In this document: positions 50,963-58,426 of the stretch, in pieces | How positions within the stretch are numbered: position 1 is the stretch's first letter | Layout of the letters: each line of letters starts with the position of its first letter | Source: an uncultured Acidobacteriota bacterium | GTDB taxonomy: Bacteria > Acidobacteriota > Thermoanaerobaculia > UBA5066 | DNA: 64,000 nt | Direction of reading: 5' to 3' | NCBI GenBank assembly: GCA_903845115.1 | Contig: CAIMWE010000094.1 | Span: 1-64,000, forward strand | Notes under the pieces: model-generated | What the model was told of the DNA's origin: nothing | The model's database searches: none | Seen by the model: only the letters and a program-made list of their open reading frames with translations | Program-made: the position numbers and the translations under genes

Positions 50963-52126
50963 GTGCTCGATGCCCGCCGGGTTGCCGCCACGGCCGCCCT
51001 CGTCCTCCTCGCCGCCGGCTGCGCCGTCGTGAAGCGCCCGCCGACGACCGTGGCGCAGCTGGAGGCCGACCGGACCGCCGCGACGACGCGCGACCGGGCG
51101 ACGGTCGCCACGATGGTCGACGCCCTGGCCCTGCGCGCCATTCGGCGCGGCGACAGGACGATCGACATCCTGCTCCTCTCCGGAGGCGGCCAGAACGGCT
51201 CCTACGGGATCGGCTTCCTGCGGGGGTGGCGGGGCCACGCCGACGCCCCGATGCCCCGCTTCGACCTCGTCACCGGGGTCAGCAGCGGAGCCCTGCAGGC
51301 GCCGTTCGCGCTGATCGGCACCGAGGCTTCCCTCGCGGCCGCGGCCGGGCTCTACCGCGATGCCGTCGCGAAGTACGCGCCCACCTTCGACTGGTTCTTC
51401 TGGCTCTTCCGGACCGGCGGGGTCCTCGACACCACGCGCTACCGGCGCGCCATCGAGACGGTCTTCGACCGGGAATTCGCCGGCCGGCTCGGGGAGGAGC
51501 TCGCCGAAGGACGGCAGCTCGCCCTCTCCACCACCGACCTCGACCTCGGCACCGGACGCCTCTGGAATCTCGGCGCGGAGCTCGGGCCTGCGGCCCAGGG
51601 TCTGGAACGCGTCCACTCCCTCATGCTGGCGACCTCGGCCATTCCCGGGATCTTCCCGCCGGTCGTCGTCGACGGCCACGTCCACGCCGACGGCGGCTTC
51701 GTGGGCAATCTCGTGCCGGTCCTCGACTTCGACGGCTACCGCGCGCTGGCCGCGCGCCTGACCGAGCTCGGCGTGAAGGAGCCGGTCACCGTCCGCGTCT
51801 GGGTCGTCATGAATCTCTGGACCACGATCGAGCCGACGGTGGTCGACCCGGCCAGCCGCCGCGGCGTCTCCCGGCGCGGCACCCTGATCCTCTTCTGGTC
51901 GCAACAGGCGCCGCTGCTCGCGGCGCTGGCCGACCTCTCGCGGGCCGTCACCTCGTCCGTGCCGGGCCTCCGCGTCGAGATCCGCTCCACGTCCATCCCG
52001 TCGCACCTCGCCCTCGATCCCGCCGCGGACAGGCTGTTCGACGCCGGCTGGATGGAGAAGCTCGAGAAGCTCGGGTTCGAGCGGGCGAGCAGCGCGGCGC
52101 CCTGGGACGAGGTCATCTCCCGGTAA
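50963..52126 (+). CDS. Patatin-like phospholipase lipoprotein
   Basis: A 387-residue protein. I chose the GTG at 50963 because GGAGG lies 6 nt upstream and a lipoprotein signal follows (TAALVLLAAGC, lipid-modified Cys). Patatin motifs: SGGGQNGSYGIGFLRG (oxyanion loop), GVSSGAL (nucleophile Ser, GxSxG) and DGG (catalytic Asp, in HADGGFVGN). A membrane-attached acyl hydrolase is likely. A truncated copy of this gene and its ribosome site lies at 62.7 kb. Confidence 0.9.
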   Translation: MLDARRVAATAALVLLAAGCAVVKRPPTTVAQLEADRTAATTRDRATVATMVDALALRAIRRGDRTIDILLLSGGGQNGSYGIGFLRGWRGHADAPMPRFDLVTGVSSGALQAPFALIGTEASLAAAAGLYRDAVAKYAPTFDWFFWLFRTGGVLDTTRYRRAIETVFDREFAGRLGEELAEGRQLALSTTDLDLGTGRLWNLGAELGPAAQGLERVHSLMLATSAIPGIFPPVVVDGHVHADGGFVGNLVPVLDFDGYRALAARLTELGVKEPVTVRVWVVMNLWTTIEPTVVDPASRRGVSRRGTLILFWSQQAPLLAALADLSRAVTSSVPGLRVEIRSTSIPSHLALDPAADRLFDAGWMEKLEKLGFERASSAAPWDEVISR

Positions 52127-52186
52127 GGACCACGAGCGGCCGCCCCCGAGGCCACTCGATGGTCCGGGAGGCCCCACCTTCCCCGC

Positions 52187-52552
52187 TCAATTGACCTGCG
52201 CCCCCCCGTTCACCGGCGCCGTGACGCCCGTGACGAAGCCGGCCTCGAGGACTCCCCGCGCGGCCTCGGCGAGGTCCTCGGGAACGGCGTTCCGGCGAGG
52301 CGGAGCGTGCTCGGCGGCAGCCTTCTTCAGCTCCTCGGGCATGAACGAAGTCGCATCCGTGATCGTGAGCCCCGGCGCGACCGCGTTCACTCGGATTCCC
52401 ATCGGACCGAGCTCGAGAGAGAGGGCCTTCTCCTCCGACTGGTAGTAGTTCACCGCCACGATCGCGCCTTCCCTGGTCAGCGCCCGCGCGATGGCGACCC
52501 CGATGCCCCGGCTCGCGCCGGTGACGAGTGCATTCGTTCCAGCGATTTCCAT
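52187..52552 (-). pseudogene. SDR gene with large internal deletion
   Basis: An in-frame 121-residue reading: NALVTGASRGIGVAIARAL and IVAVNYYQSEEKA, then directly LSLELGPMGIRVNAVAPGL and a normal C-terminus (GVTAPVNGGAQVN). The central ~120 residues of an SDR, including NNAG and the catalytic Ser-Tyr-Lys, are missing. The frame is kept and has a start and stop, so a short protein could be made, but it cannot be an SDR enzyme. Confidence 0.78.
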
Positions 52553-52628
52553 CTCGGCCTCCTCCGCTCGCGATATTCCGCGCTCGAGGCGGGGGGCAAG
52601 GACGGCAAGGCGCTCCGCGCCGGGTACC

Positions 52629-53330
52629 ATGGAGGACGTGACGGCCCGGCTCGTCCTCGTTCGCCACGGCCAGGCCAGCTTCGGGGCGAAGGACTACGAC
52701 TGCCTGTCGGAGGCCGGGCACCGCCAGGCCAGGCTCGCCGGAGAGATCCTGGCACGGCGGCGCCCCTCGATCGGGCGGATCGTCGCGGGGTCGATGCGCC
52801 GGCACCAGGAGACCGCTGCCGGCTGCCTAGTCGGGATGGGGCGGCCCGGGCCGGTCGAGACCGACGCCGGGTGGAACGAGTTCGACCACGAGGAGCTGAT
52901 CAGGGTCCACGAGCCCCGCTACGAGGACCACCTGATCCTCCACCGGGAGATGGCCCTCGCTCCGGACCCGCAGCAGGCCTTCCTCTCCCTGTTCCGCGCG
53001 GCGTTCTCACGGTGGACTTCGGGCCGGAACGATGGCGACTACCGGGAGACGTTCGCGGCCTTCCGGGCCCGGGTCGCCGCGGCGTCGTGCCGTGCCGCCG
53101 AGGCCACCAGGCCCTCCGGACCGGTCCTGGTGGTCACCTCGGGGGGCCCCATCGCGGCAACCGTCGCGGGGCGCCTCGGCCTCTCGCCCGAGGGGCTCCT
53201 CGGCCTCGCCTTCCGCCTCGCGAACGCCGGGATCACCACCCTCGCGTTCCGCGGGAGCGGACTCACCGTGGAGGACCTCAACGACCACGCGCACCTCGCC
53301 GACGAACCGGGGCTCCTGACATACCGTTGA
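52629..53330 (+). CDS. Histidine phosphatase superfamily protein
   Basis: A 233-residue protein with the catalytic LVRHGQAS motif near the start, SMRRHQETA (phosphate-pocket Arg) and a C-terminal VVTSGGPIAAT. The last motif normally contains the second catalytic His (SHGG); here it is Ser. That variation recurs in one branch of the family, so activity may be altered. I use the ATG at 52629. A GTG at 52638 lies only 2 nt after GGAGG. Confidence 0.85.
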   Translation: MEDVTARLVLVRHGQASFGAKDYDCLSEAGHRQARLAGEILARRRPSIGRIVAGSMRRHQETAAGCLVGMGRPGPVETDAGWNEFDHEELIRVHEPRYEDHLILHREMALAPDPQQAFLSLFRAAFSRWTSGRNDGDYRETFAAFRARVAAASCRAAEATRPSGPVLVVTSGGPIAATVAGRLGLSPEGLLGLAFRLANAGITTLAFRGSGLTVEDLNDHAHLADEPGLLTYR

Positions 53331-53700
53331 GGCGGGGGGCGCAAAACGACGAGGACCCGCGACCCCTTGAACCCCATTGACACCTCCGTCTGCTGATAGC
53401 CGCAACTGGCTCTACATCATGAATTTATGACGGAGGGACTCCTCCCCCGGGGTATCCGCGGACGGCATAGGACGACGAAGATAGATACCCCGAGGCCCAC
53501 GCCGAGCAACCTTCGGGAGCAGCTCCCCAAGGCGGCCCTCCGCTCGCGCTTGCCACCGACGAATCTCGAGACGGAATGCGAACCGAGGAACCGCAGGACC
53601 CGCCTTGATCATCCCGGCGAAGCCGACCGCCGAGCTCCAGGGGAATCGTGGATAGTATCGGCACGGAAGGGCTCTGGATAGGAAGCTGAAAGAGATCACC
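53331..53700. other. Intergenic region before the lipid-kinase group
   Basis: No gene recognised in these 370 bases. Positions 53390-53430 are AT-rich (CATCATGAATTTATGACGG) and could include a promoter. Short open frames on both strands lack ribosome sites and family similarity. Confidence 0.4.
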
Positions 53701-54576
53701 GTGCTCTTGAACGCTGCGGCGGTCGGTGCCGACAAGCCGCGCTCGGTGGCCGAGATAGCGGAACTCTTCCTCGCCGCCGGCTCTCGAGCGCAGATCACGA
53801 TACTGCTACGAGGGCAGGACTTCGCCGACGCCGCGCGGACCGCCGCCGCTCGTGCCTCGATCGTCGTTGCTGGCGGCGGCGACGGCACCGTGAGCGGCGT
53901 CGCCGAGGGACTGATCGGGACCCCGGCGGTCCTCGGAGTCCTCCCGCTCGGGACGCTCAACCATTTCGCGAAGGATCTCCGCATCCCGCTCGATCTCGAG
54001 AAGGCGGTGGGCACGATCGCGGCGGGGCGGGTGAGCTGCATCGACGTCGGCACCGTGAACGGTCGGACGTTCCTCAACAACTCGTCGATCGGCATCTACC
54101 CGGACATTGTCGAAGCCCGCGAGGATTTGCGGCGCCAGGGGCATCGCAAGTGGTCGGCCTTCGTGCTGGCGACATTCCGGGTCCTGCGGCATTACCGCGG
54201 CGTGCTGGTGAGGATCGACGCGGACGGCGTGCAGTCTGTCCGGCGGACACCGTTCGTGTTCGTCGGCAACAACGAGTACACGATCGAAGGGACCGGCCTC
54301 GGTGGCAGAACGAAGCTTGACGGCGGCCGGCTGGTCGCCTATCTCACGCCCCGCCTCAGGGCACGCGATCTGCCGATGCTGTTCGTGCGGGCCTTGCTGG
54401 GACGCGCCAGGGAGTCCGGGGGGTTCGAGATCTTGTCGGCGCTGGAGGTCTGGGTAGACACGCCGCGTTCCAGGCAGGTGCGCGTCTCCCTCGACGGCGA
54501 GATCACGACGATGGCCGCTCCGCTGCACTATCGAACATGTCCGGGCACGTTGAAGGTGCTGCAGCCCGAGGCATGA
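53701..54576 (+). CDS. Diacylglycerol/sphingosine-kinase-like lipid kinase
   Basis: A 291-residue protein from a GTG at 53701; in-frame codons upstream (LDRKLKEIT) suggest the true start could be slightly earlier. The kinase nucleotide motif GGGDGTVSGVAEGL (~59), PLGTLNHFAKDL and the NNSSIGIYPD block are DAGK/YegS hallmarks. EITTMAAPLHYR is the usual end. It phosphorylates a lipid, substrate unknown. The next gene starts 4 nt after its stop. Confidence 0.9.
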   Translation: MLLNAAAVGADKPRSVAEIAELFLAAGSRAQITILLRGQDFADAARTAAARASIVVAGGGDGTVSGVAEGLIGTPAVLGVLPLGTLNHFAKDLRIPLDLEKAVGTIAAGRVSCIDVGTVNGRTFLNNSSIGIYPDIVEAREDLRRQGHRKWSAFVLATFRVLRHYRGVLVRIDADGVQSVRRTPFVFVGNNEYTIEGTGLGGRTKLDGGRLVAYLTPRLRARDLPMLFVRALLGRARESGGFEILSALEVWVDTPRSRQVRVSLDGEITTMAAPLHYRTCPGTLKVLQPEA

Positions 54577-54580
54577 TCGA

Positions 54581-55399
54581 ATGCGAACCGTCGTCCATCT
54601 CTCCGACCTCCATTTTGGGCGCGTCGATCCGCGAATCGTGCCTCCTCTCGTTGACGTTATCGGCACGATCGCGCCGAACCTCGTCGCGGTCTCGGGCGAT
54701 CTCACCCAGCGAGCCCGACGCAGCCAGTTCCTTCAGGCCCGGGCCTTTCTGCGGCAGCTTCCATTTCCCCAGATCGTCGTCCCCGGCAATCACGACGTTC
54801 CGCTCTTCAACATCGCCGCGCGGCTCTTGAGCCCTCTCGCCGGGTATCGCCACTTCATCGCCCGGGATCTCGAGCCGGTGTTTCAGGATGAAGAGATCAT
54901 CGTCGTCGGTCTGAACAGCGCGCGACGAGCGATCCTCCCGGGCGGTGCCGGCAGGCTGAATGAAGGACAGGTTGAACGAGCGGCCGCAAGTCTGAAATCC
55001 GCCGGGCCGGGTGTCGTCAGGGTCGTTCTGACGCACCATCCCTTCGACCTGCCGGGGGACCAAGGCGAGAGGCACCTGATCGGCCGGTCGCAGATGGCGA
55101 TGGCGCAGCTCGCGACGGTCGGCGCGGACCTGTTTCTGGCGGGCCACCTCCACGTGAGCCACGTCGGCCACACAGCCGAGCGGTACAAGATCGCCGGACA
55201 TTCGGCTCTCGTGGTTCAGGCCGGGACGATGTCCACCCGCGGACGCGGCGAGCCGACTTCGTTCAACGTGGTCCACCTCGCACGTCCCGAGATCACGGTG
55301 GAGCGCCTCACCTGGGACGAGGGGCGGCAGACCTTCCTGTCGTCCTGGAGTGAGCAATTTCGACCCGGCCCCGAAGGGTGGGCCGTGGTGGCGCGTTAG
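54581..55399 (+). CDS. Metallophosphoesterase (calcineurin-like)
   Basis: A 272-residue enzyme with the full motif set: HLSDLHFG, AVSGDLTQ, VPGNHDV, LTHHPFD and AGHLHVSHVG. These ligate two metal ions in cyclic-nucleotide or nucleotide phosphodiesterases. The tight arrangement with the lipid kinase and an EcsC protein suggests a membrane-lipid or signalling role, which is inference. Confidence 0.92.
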   Translation: MRTVVHLSDLHFGRVDPRIVPPLVDVIGTIAPNLVAVSGDLTQRARRSQFLQARAFLRQLPFPQIVVPGNHDVPLFNIAARLLSPLAGYRHFIARDLEPVFQDEEIIVVGLNSARRAILPGGAGRLNEGQVERAAASLKSAGPGVVRVVLTHHPFDLPGDQGERHLIGRSQMAMAQLATVGADLFLAGHLHVSHVGHTAERYKIAGHSALVVQAGTMSTRGRGEPTSFNVVHLARPEITVERLTWDEGRQTFLSSWSEQFRPGPEGWAVVAR

Positions 55400-55420
55400 G
55401 ATCGGCTTTCGAGGGTTTCT

Positions 55421-56218
55421 ATGGATTCGGATGATCTCGAGAGCCTGGAAGCCGCGGTGGGGGTGCTCGAGAGGCCTACCTTCGCGATGCGCATCGTCAA
55501 CCTCATTGGCGTACCCATCGAGGCGGCGACGAAGCTGCTCCCGGCCAGGGCCGCCGCCGTGGTGTCCAGGGCGACCACCCTGGCCGTCCGAAAGGCCCTG
55601 GTGGCTGCGGTCTCGACGATGGGCAAGAGACACCGTCGCACCACTTCCAGGTGGCTTCACCGCGTGGCGGTTGCCAGCAGCGGCGGGATGGGAGGTTTCT
55701 TCGGCCTGCCGGGCCTGGCGGTCGAGCTGCCGATCTCCACCGTGATCATGCTCCGTGCGATCGCGGACATTGCCCGGAGCGAGGGGGAGGATCTCGGCAA
55801 CGTCGAAGGCCAGCTGGCCTGTGTCGAGGTCTTCGCCCTGGGTGGGCCGGGCCCGAGGGACGATGCCTCGGAAACTGCGTACTACGCCGTTCGGATTGCC
55901 CTCGCAAAGGCCCTCACCGAGGCGGCTGAGCAGATCGCCACGAGGGGATTGGCCGAGGGAGCGCCCGTTGTCGTCCGGCTGATTGCCAGGATCGCGGCCC
56001 GCTTCGACCTGGTGGTCAGCGAGAAGCTGGCAGCCCAGGCGGTGCCCGTGGTCGGGGCGGCCTCCGGGGCGGCGATCAATCTGCTCTTCGTGACCAGTTT
56101 CCAGAGGACGGCCTCCGGACATTTCACGGTCCGGAGGCTGGAGCGGAAGTACGGCCTCGACGTCGTCAAGGCCTCCTACGAGGCGATTGCCAGGAGCCGC
56201 CGCGACCGCTGGTCGTAG
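55421..56218 (+). CDS. EcsC family protein
   Basis: A 265-residue protein with Gly/Ala-rich hydrophobic stretches: SGGMGGFFGLPGLAVELPISTVIMLRAI is the EcsC signature, and VPVVGAASGAAINLLFV a second hydrophobic segment. Function is unknown in the family. It is third gene of the 53.7-56.5 kb group. Confidence 0.85.
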   Translation: MDSDDLESLEAAVGVLERPTFAMRIVNLIGVPIEAATKLLPARAAAVVSRATTLAVRKALVAAVSTMGKRHRRTTSRWLHRVAVASSGGMGGFFGLPGLAVELPISTVIMLRAIADIARSEGEDLGNVEGQLACVEVFALGGPGPRDDASETAYYAVRIALAKALTEAAEQIATRGLAEGAPVVVRLIARIAARFDLVVSEKLAAQAVPVVGAASGAAINLLFVTSFQRTASGHFTVRRLERKYGLDVVKASYEAIARSRRDRWS

Positions 56219-56268
56219 ATGCCCGAGGCCTCCTTGCTCGCGACGCCGACGATCACCATACTGGGGCC

Positions 56269-56472
56269 ATGAGCATCAAGAACGCAGCACTTCTCGCGAC
56301 GATGGGGACGGCCGTGCTAACGATTCTGCTTCTATTCAGACTCGTCAACAACCTCTTGGCATTGATGCAAGGACTGATTCCCGGGATGACCTTCCTGGCA
56401 TCGCTCATCTATGCATTTGCAGCCGTTACCGTAGTCGTCTTCTTCTACGTCTTTCACCGAGGACAGTCGTGA
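56269..56472 (+). CDS. Small two-helix membrane protein
   Basis: A 67-residue protein with two predicted membrane helices (about 6-33 and 40-62) and a short basic end (FHRGQS). No family recognised. It lies 50 nt after the EcsC gene, on the same strand, so may belong to that group. Confidence 0.6.
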   Translation: MSIKNAALLATMGTAVLTILLLFRLVNNLLALMQGLIPGMTFLASLIYAFAAVTVVVFFYVFHRGQS

Positions 56473-56893
56473 GCGCTCTCCAGGAATTCGCTCGCTAGGC
56501 TCGCTACTCCCCATCCCTCCGGTCGCGGGTTCGAACTCTCGTCTTCGGGTAGCCTGATGACCATCGTGGCGAAAGACGGTGCGCTGGTGGCCGGGCGGGA
56601 TGCGGGCATCGACATTGCGCTGTCACCTCGTCGCGTTGTCGGACCAGTCGTGGTTATCGTGGCGATGGCTTCTTCGAGCGGCCCGACGGGCCTCATCACC
56701 GGGCGGGCGTGTCGGACGGGTTCGCTGAGCCTGGTCTACCGAGGACAGAGGAGCTTCGCCGGATCGACGCGGTGAAGGCTTTGGTCACCGAACCGGTCCC
56801 CGTGGCCGTGCCACCGGAGGCGAGCCCGGACCCCTCGAGTGTCGCCCTTCACTCCAGGGACGCCGGGCACCGGACGGCGTCTTCGGTCGATAC
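56473..56893. other. Region without a recognised gene
   Basis: These 421 bases contain several short plus-strand frames without ribosome sites or family similarity. GGTCGCGGGTTCGAACT at about 56521 looks like the T-arm of a tRNA, but the stem does not close and no other tRNA arm is present. Confidence 0.4.
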
Positions 56894-56974
56894 CTATCGC
56901 CAGCTGCTCCAGTAGTAGCCGCCCCCGCCGCCGAAGACGAGGAGCAGGACGACGATCAAGAGAACGAGGTTCAT
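56894..56974 (-). CDS. Tiny Gly-rich hydrophobic peptide
   Basis: A 26-residue peptide: MNLVLLIVVLLLVFGG, a Gly run, then YYWSSWR. GGGGG lies about 8 nt upstream. It resembles the N-terminal half of DUF3309-type one-helix membrane peptides, shortened by an early stop after the aromatic cluster. Real expression is plausible but unproven. Confidence 0.5.
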   Translation of the reverse strand: MNLVLLIVVLLLVFGGGGGYYWSSWR

Positions 56975-57123
56975 GGCAGTGCCCCCTGCGGCCCGTCGCC
57001 GCAAGGGACGTGCCGTTCCGCGGTCCCGAAGGACGGAGGCGCTCGTTGGCCGCCGCCATGCTAGACCCTGTCGGCGCCGTCTCGGACTGCCGGTCGGCGC
57101 GCCTATAAGAAAGGAGCCCAGTC

Positions 57124-57309
57124 GTGAAGGAACGTAATCGCAACAAAACGCACCAGCAAAGATTTCAAGGGCGCCACGACCAGCCCTTGCCGCCGCCCGT
57201 GGAAACGGAGCAGCACGCCGCGCCGTTCGGCCCCGACCGCGACGGGGAGCAGGGCCGGACCCCGGACAAGGACGCCGGCCGGACTCCGGCCGCCGACGAG
57301 CGAAAGTAG
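57124..57309 (+). CDS. Small hydrophilic protein of unknown function
   Basis: A 61-residue, highly charged and probably disordered protein (MKERNRNKTHQQRFQGRHD...). The GTG at 57124 has AAGGAG 8 nt upstream, which supports a real start. No family recognised. It is 77 nt upstream of the CsbD-like gene. Confidence 0.55.
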   Translation: MKERNRNKTHQQRFQGRHDQPLPPPVETEQHAAPFGPDRDGEQGRTPDKDAGRTPAADERK

Positions 57310-57386
57310 GACGGCACCCGGCACGGCAGTTGCAACAGGGAAGGCGTGCGCCCGCAAGATCGCGCGCATCGAAAGGGGATCCATTC

Positions 57387-57608
57387 ATGAGTAACGCCAG
57401 CAAGCGTGCGGACGGCGCCGTCGAGGAGCTCGGCGGCAAGATCAAGCAGACCGTCGGTGCCGTCATCGGCAACCACAAGATGGAAGCCGAAGGTCACGCG
57501 AAGAAGGTCGAGGGGCACGGCAAGCAGGAGGCGGCCAAGGCCGCCGAGTGCGTCAAGAGCAGGGTCGACGAGATCAAGGCCGACTGCTGCAATAAAGCGA
57601 AAGCCTGA
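57387..57608 (+). CDS. CsbD-like stress response protein
   Basis: A 73-residue hydrophilic protein. ADGAVEELGGKIKQTVGAVIG followed by EAEGHAKKVEGHGKQEAAK is the CsbD domain pattern. Two Cys pairs near the end (ECVKSR, DCCNKAKA) are unusual for the family. CsbD-like proteins are induced by general stress; the mechanism is unknown. Confidence 0.85.
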   Translation: MSNASKRADGAVEELGGKIKQTVGAVIGNHKMEAEGHAKKVEGHGKQEAAKAAECVKSRVDEIKADCCNKAKA

Positions 57609-57863
57609 ATCCTCGGCACGAAGTGGCGCGGGAAAGCGGTCCGCCGTCTCCCGCGCCGCTCTCCTCCTCATGCCGGCGTCGCGTCGGCTCCCGATCCCGC
57701 AGCCAGCCCTCGTCCTTGGGGCCGGCTCCAGCGACCGTCTCCGGGAATGCGCCGTCGGCGTCCAGGGGACCGCTGGGGTCTCGAGCGCTGGGGGGGTCTT
57801 GAGGTTGAAGGTTACGAACCTGCAGGGACCTTGCGTGCGTCGCCCCGGTCGGGCGAAGGCCCT

Positions 57864-58110
57864 TTTCAGGGCCGTCTGGGACTTCCTCCGGATCGTGGTG
57901 GTCGACCTGGACCGAGACGACGACGCCCGGACGATCTTCGAGACGCTGAACACCAGGGGGACTTGCTTCCTCCCGCCCGACCTCGTGGAGAACTGACTCA
58001 TCCAGAAGGCCCGGCGGGAAGAGGGCGACCTGGACGCGCTCTACCAGGGCCAGTAGTGGACGATCGACCTCTTCCTGCTCTCCGACCTGACGTTCCAGCT
58101 GCCCTTGGGG
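57864..58110 (+). pseudogene. DUF262/GmrSD-type restriction protein relic
   Basis: One frame reads FRAVWDFLRIVVVDLDRDDD, then IFETLNTRGTCFLPPDLVEN, followed by an in-frame TGA (57994-57996). It continues LIQKARREEGDLDALYQGQ, then a TAG, then WTIDLF. IFETLN.RG...DL..N is the DUF262 signature of type IV restriction and related defence proteins. Both ends and the frame are lost. Confidence 0.75.
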
Positions 58111-58426
58111 GTCTGGGCGCCTCTTGTGTATTTCGGCCTTCGGGAGCCGTCGTGTGCGGCTCGTTCTGGTCAAATAGAGCGCTTCCCGAAATCCACTTCT
58201 CGGGTCCGACCCCTGTCGCTTCGTCCGCACGCAGCCAGAGATCTCCTTGCCGATCTTCAGTTGCGAGGCTGCCGCGGGCCGAAAGGTCATCGAGCTGGGT
58301 GCGGGGCCGCCCCCCTTGCTCGGTGACGGCGGATACCTCCTGTACCGCTTCGGATCCCTCGGAACCCACGGCCGGCGCGCTCCGGCAGGCGCCGTGACCC
58401 GCCCGGCCCCGGGGGTGAGCGGGACG
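58111..58426. other. Region without a recognised gene
   Basis: These 316 bases lie between the DUF262 relic and the 3' end of the hydroxylase gene. They hold no open frame with a family match on either strand and no evident repeat or terminator. Confidence 0.4.

Noticed and set aside
53412-54095. Minus-strand 227-residue frame over the lipid-kinase start
   Set aside because: It is antisense to the GGGDGT-containing kinase gene and has no motif of its own.
56519-56540. GGTCGCGGGTTCGAACT resembles the variable loop and T-arm of a tRNA
   Set aside because: The T-stem does not pair on its 3' side, and no acceptor, D or anticodon arm can be drawn around it. At best it is a decayed fragment.
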